A stretch of 16,097 nucleotides of DNA from contig DAOWNP010000015.1 of assembly GCA_030642545.1 (NCBI GenBank), positions 1 through 16,097 on the forward strand, written 5' to 3'. Below are positions 13,131 through 16,097 of the stretch, one piece after another. Position 1 is the stretch's first letter. Every line of letters starts with the position of its first letter. Origin of the DNA: Desulfobacteraceae bacterium. Lineage in GTDB: Bacteria; Desulfobacterota; Desulfobacteria; Desulfobacterales; DAOWNP01. The notes below the pieces were generated by a model. It saw nothing but the letters and a program-made list of their open reading frames with translations, had not been told where the DNA came from and did no database searches. The translations under genes were made by a program, and so were the position numbers.

Positions 13131-14969
13131 GTGGTATATTATATAAAAACGATAGATAGTAATTGGCTTAAGCAAAGAATTTCTGGTTTTATTATTTGTA
13201 TTTTATTTGCGTTTACTATTCTTTTTACAAGATTATTTTATTTGCAGATTATAGAGGGTGAAGAGTATCAACGATTATCTGCAAATAATTGTATCAGACT
13301 AAGGTATATAAATGCTCAAAGGGGATTAATTTTTGATCGTAATTCTAATTTATTAGTAGATAACAGGCCGTCTTTTGATTTAAGTATTGTTTTGAAAGAT
13401 GTTAAAAATTTAGATGAAACCGTTGAGTATTTATCGTTAAAATTAGGAATGTCAAAATCAGTATTATATAAAAAGATAGGAAGAGGCAAAGAGAAATTCT
13501 CATATAAGCCAGTTTTGTTGAAGCGTGATATAGGAAGAGATGTTCTTGCTGTAATAAAAGCAAACAAGCACCTTTTGTCTGGGTTAAAAATAGATATCAG
13601 ACCTTTAAGGCATTATATAAATAAACAAAGTGCTGCTCATCTTCTTGGTTATTTGGGAGAGATAGGTATAAAAGAGTTAAAAAGTGGGAAATTTACTGAT
13701 AGTAAAATTGGAGATTTAATTGGAAAATTTGGTATTGAAAAAAGTTATGAAAAATATTTAAAGGGTACTCGTGGAGGGCAACAGGTAGAAGTTAATGCTT
13801 CAGGCCAAGTGGTTCGTGTGTTGAGGACTGTTTATGCTCATCCTGGACATAATATTTTTTTAACGATTGATGCTGATTTGCAGCAACAGGCAGAAAAACT
13901 TCTTGTGGGTAAAGCAGGAAGTATAGTTGCAATGGATCCGTCTACCGGAGAGATATTAGCTCTTGCAAGCAGTCCTACATATGATCAGAATAATTTTGTA
14001 GTTGGAATGTCTCATAAGCAATGGGAATTATTAATTTCAAATCCACACAGGCCCATGGAAAATAAAGTTATTCAGGCAGAATATCCTCCTGCTTCAATTT
14101 ATAAAATTGTTACAGCAATCGCTGGTCTTGAAGAGAATGTAATTGATACAAAGACGACTGTTTATTGTCCAGGATATTACAGGTGTGGTGACCGTACATT
14201 CCGGTGTTGGAAAAGAGGAGGACATGGCAATGTCGATATAATACAGGCACTATCTGAATCCTGTGATGTGTTTTTTTATCAGTTAGGTCAGAAGCTTGGA
14301 AGTGAAAGAATAGCTATATATGCCAGATTATGTGGATTGGGCGAGGTTACAGGTATTGATTTGGCTAATGAAGCAAAAGGACTGGTTCCTGATCCGCAAT
14401 GGAAAAAAGCCCGCTATGGTGTTTCCTGGCAAACCGGAGAGACATTGTCTATTGCAATAGGTCAGGGCTATAATCTTGTAACTCCTATTCAGATGCTGGT
14501 TTTAACAGCAGCAGTTGGTAATGGAGGTATTAGATATAAGCCTGTTATAATAAAATCTATTGTTTCTGCAGAAGGTAAAAAAATTAAAGATTACAGCCGT
14601 CCTGAGCCATTAGGGCGATTGCCGGTGAGCAGGGAAACGATTGATATAATAAGAAGAGGGCTTTGGAGTGTTGTTAATTCAAGTAAAGGAACAGGCAGGA
14701 TTGCAAGAATTAAAAATGTTTCTGTAAGCGGGAAAACAGGCACAGCTCAAGTTGTTAGCAGAAAAAAAAATGAAGGAGATCCAACTGCGAGTCATTTAAA
14801 ATCTCATGCATGGTTTATATCATATGCTCCAAGTGAAAACCCTGTAATAGCAATTGTAGTTATGATAGAACATGGGGAACATGGATCAAGAGCAGCAGCT
14901 CCTCTAGCAAGAGATCTAATGGATAGTTATCTGAGAAAAAAGGGAATTCAGGTAGATAATAATGTTTGA
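13131..14969 (+). CDS. mrdA: Penicillin-binding protein 2 (elongasome transpeptidase)
   Basis: This is a class B PBP of 612 residues, a typical length. It has one membrane anchor (about 15-38), a pedestal/dimerisation region (about 50-235) and a transpeptidase domain (about 260-600). Using GTG 13131 as start, the motifs are Ser322-x-x-Lys325 (ASIYK), Ser377-Cys-Asp379 (SxN-equivalent) and Lys535-Thr-Gly537 (GKTGTA). It cross-links lateral-wall peptidoglycan together with RodA. GTG 13131 is preferred because AAGGA at 13121-13125 lies 5 nt upstream; TTG 13128 would be only 2 nt away. A cluster of Cys346, Cys352, Cys359, His365 and Cys378 sits at the PBP2 zinc-site position. The stop overlaps rodA by 8 nt, implying coupling. 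Confidence 0.95.
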   Translation: MVYYIKTIDSNWLKQRISGFIICILFAFTILFTRLFYLQIIEGEEYQRLSANNCIRLRYINAQRGLIFDRNSNLLVDNRPSFDLSIVLKDVKNLDETVEYLSLKLGMSKSVLYKKIGRGKEKFSYKPVLLKRDIGRDVLAVIKANKHLLSGLKIDIRPLRHYINKQSAAHLLGYLGEIGIKELKSGKFTDSKIGDLIGKFGIEKSYEKYLKGTRGGQQVEVNASGQVVRVLRTVYAHPGHNIFLTIDADLQQQAEKLLVGKAGSIVAMDPSTGEILALASSPTYDQNNFVVGMSHKQWELLISNPHRPMENKVIQAEYPPASIYKIVTAIAGLEENVIDTKTTVYCPGYYRCGDRTFRCWKRGGHGNVDIIQALSESCDVFFYQLGQKLGSERIAIYARLCGLGEVTGIDLANEAKGLVPDPQWKKARYGVSWQTGETLSIAIGQGYNLVTPIQMLVLTAAVGNGGIRYKPVIIKSIVSAEGKKIKDYSRPEPLGRLPVSRETIDIIRRGLWSVVNSSKGTGRIARIKNVSVSGKTGTAQVVSRKKNEGDPTASHLKSHAWFISYAPSENPVIAIVVMIEHGEHGSRAAAPLARDLMDSYLRKKGIQVDNNV

Positions 14970-16071
14970 TCAACATCTTGAAAGGCATTTTAAATGGGGG
15001 TTATTAATAGTTACATTCCTTTTGTGTCTACTTGGGCTTGCGACCTTATATAGTGCTGTTACAGCTGTAGGAGAAGAATCAACTCAAAAAGCATTATATA
15101 TTAAACAGATGATATGGATGGGGATTGGCTTTATTCTATTGATAATATCTCTTCTTTTTAGTTACAAACAGCTAGAAAAATGGGGAAGTGTGATATATTT
15201 TGGTTGTATCATACTTTTGATAGCTGTTTTGATGTTTGGAAAAGTAGTTGGAGGATCAAGGCGCTGGCTGGTATTAGGATTTATAACTGTTCAGCCTTCG
15301 GAACTTGTTAAGATAGGAGTGGTAATAATATTATCTAAATATTACTCAAAAAAAAACGATATGGGTGGATTGACAATAAAAGAACTAGTCATCCCTTTTG
15401 TGCTGGTTATTATTCCTTTTTTTTTAGTTGTAAAACAGCCTGATCTTGGAACAGGGTTGATTATTCTTCTTATAGCATCATCAATGACAATGTTTGTAAA
15501 AATAGAAAAGCGTACATTGTCTGTTATTATTAGTTTGCTGACAGTTATAATTCCTCTTGTATGGTTTTTTTTAAAAGGTTATCAAAAGCAGCGAATATTG
15601 ACCTTTATAAATCCTGAAAGGGATCCACTTGGTGCTGGATACCATATAATTCAATCTAAAATTGCCATAGGATCAGGTATGATTAGCGGAAGGGGATTTT
15701 TAAAAGGAACACAAAATGCACTTTCCTTTTTGCCTGAGCAGCATACAGATTTTATTATGTCTGTACTTGCTGAAGAGTGGGGTTTTATAGGTGCAGGTAT
15801 AACAATACTATTATATTTAATACTTATTATACTTGGGTTGAATGTTGCTCATAATTGCCGTGATTCATTTGGGCTTATCCTGTCAATAGGTATTGTAGCG
15901 TTACTTTTTTGGCAGGTATTTATTAATGTTGGAATGGTTATGGGGCTTATGCCGGTTGTTGGAGTTCCTTTGCCACTAGTCAGTTATGGAGGCTCTTCTG
16001 TTCTTACTACTATGCTGGGAATAAGTATATTAATTAATATTGGTACAAGAAGGCTTGTAGTTGAAGAGTGA
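14962..16071 (+). CDS. rodA: Rod-shape-determining protein RodA (SEDS peptidoglycan glycosyltransferase)
   Basis: The 369-residue protein has about ten membrane segments and SEDS-family signatures: GGSRRWLVLGFITVQPSEL (97-115), PDLGTG (160-165), and LPEQHTDFIMSVLAEEWGFIGAG (257-279), which includes the likely catalytic Asp263 of the fourth extracellular loop. The conserved C-terminal part VVGVPLPLVSYGGSS follows. RodA polymerises lipid II into glycan strands, paired with PBP2. Its ATG overlaps the mrdA stop by 8 nt. The gene is complete; the 26 bp after it end at the window edge and show no finished terminator. Confidence 0.96.
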   Translation: MFDQHLERHFKWGLLIVTFLLCLLGLATLYSAVTAVGEESTQKALYIKQMIWMGIGFILLIISLLFSYKQLEKWGSVIYFGCIILLIAVLMFGKVVGGSRRWLVLGFITVQPSELVKIGVVIILSKYYSKKNDMGGLTIKELVIPFVLVIIPFFLVVKQPDLGTGLIILLIASSMTMFVKIEKRTLSVIISLLTVIIPLVWFFLKGYQKQRILTFINPERDPLGAGYHIIQSKIAIGSGMISGRGFLKGTQNALSFLPEQHTDFIMSVLAEEWGFIGAGITILLYLILIILGLNVAHNCRDSFGLILSIGIVALLFWQVFINVGMVMGLMPVVGVPLPLVSYGGSSVLTTMLGISILINIGTRRLVVEE

Positions 16072-16097
16072 TTTCCTATTCCGGTTTTTTAAAAAAA

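Overview
The window is about 16 kb of AT-rich DNA carrying a dense set of plus-strand housekeeping genes. It ends in a complete rod-shape and cell-elongation cluster, mreB-mreC-mreD-mrdA(PBP2)-rodA. A rod-shaped Gram-negative bacterium is implied. The low G+C, the short cysteine-rich proteins, the UPF0182 membrane protein and the stand-alone pyruvate-kinase C-terminal-like protein suggest a sulfate-reducing-type member of Desulfobacterota (former Deltaproteobacteria, e.g. Desulfobacterales). That placement is inference from gene content, not a database match.

Layout. Positions 1-2200 hold a DUF4037 protein and an extended-SDR NAD(P)-dependent sugar-epimerase-like enzyme, separated by a 104-bp element bounded by perfect 12-bp inverted repeats. 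Positions 2250-4912 hold a small Cys-rich protein with a TTG start, a dual-specificity/tyrosine phosphatase, a possible second small Cys-rich ORF, a nitroreductase, a pyruvate-kinase alpha/beta-domain protein and a TrmL-type tRNA 2'-O-methyltransferase whose start overlaps the preceding stop. Positions 4913-5157 are non-coding and contain a roughly 150-bp imperfect palindrome. A 910-residue UPF0182 membrane protein follows at 5158-7890. It converges on a minus-strand tRNA-Pro(GGG), whose 5' leader is made of short tandem repeats.

From 8273 onward the genes share a cell-wall theme: an S66 L,D-carboxypeptidase (murein recycling), a leaderless serine beta-lactamase-family hydrolase, then MreB filament, MreC/MreD scaffold, PBP2 transpeptidase and RodA glycosyltransferase. 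Together these last five form the elongasome that inserts lateral-wall peptidoglycan. The mreB-mreC junction is interrupted by a 148-bp spacer whose core is roughly 50% G+C, well above its surroundings. It can form a long stem, a competing hairpin and a terminator-like hairpin, which makes it the most interesting non-coding signal here.

I saw no CRISPR array, complete transposase gene, phage genes or recognisable defence system. The coding content is mostly ordinary; the points worth a second look are the structured intergenic elements and the two small Cys-rich ORFs.
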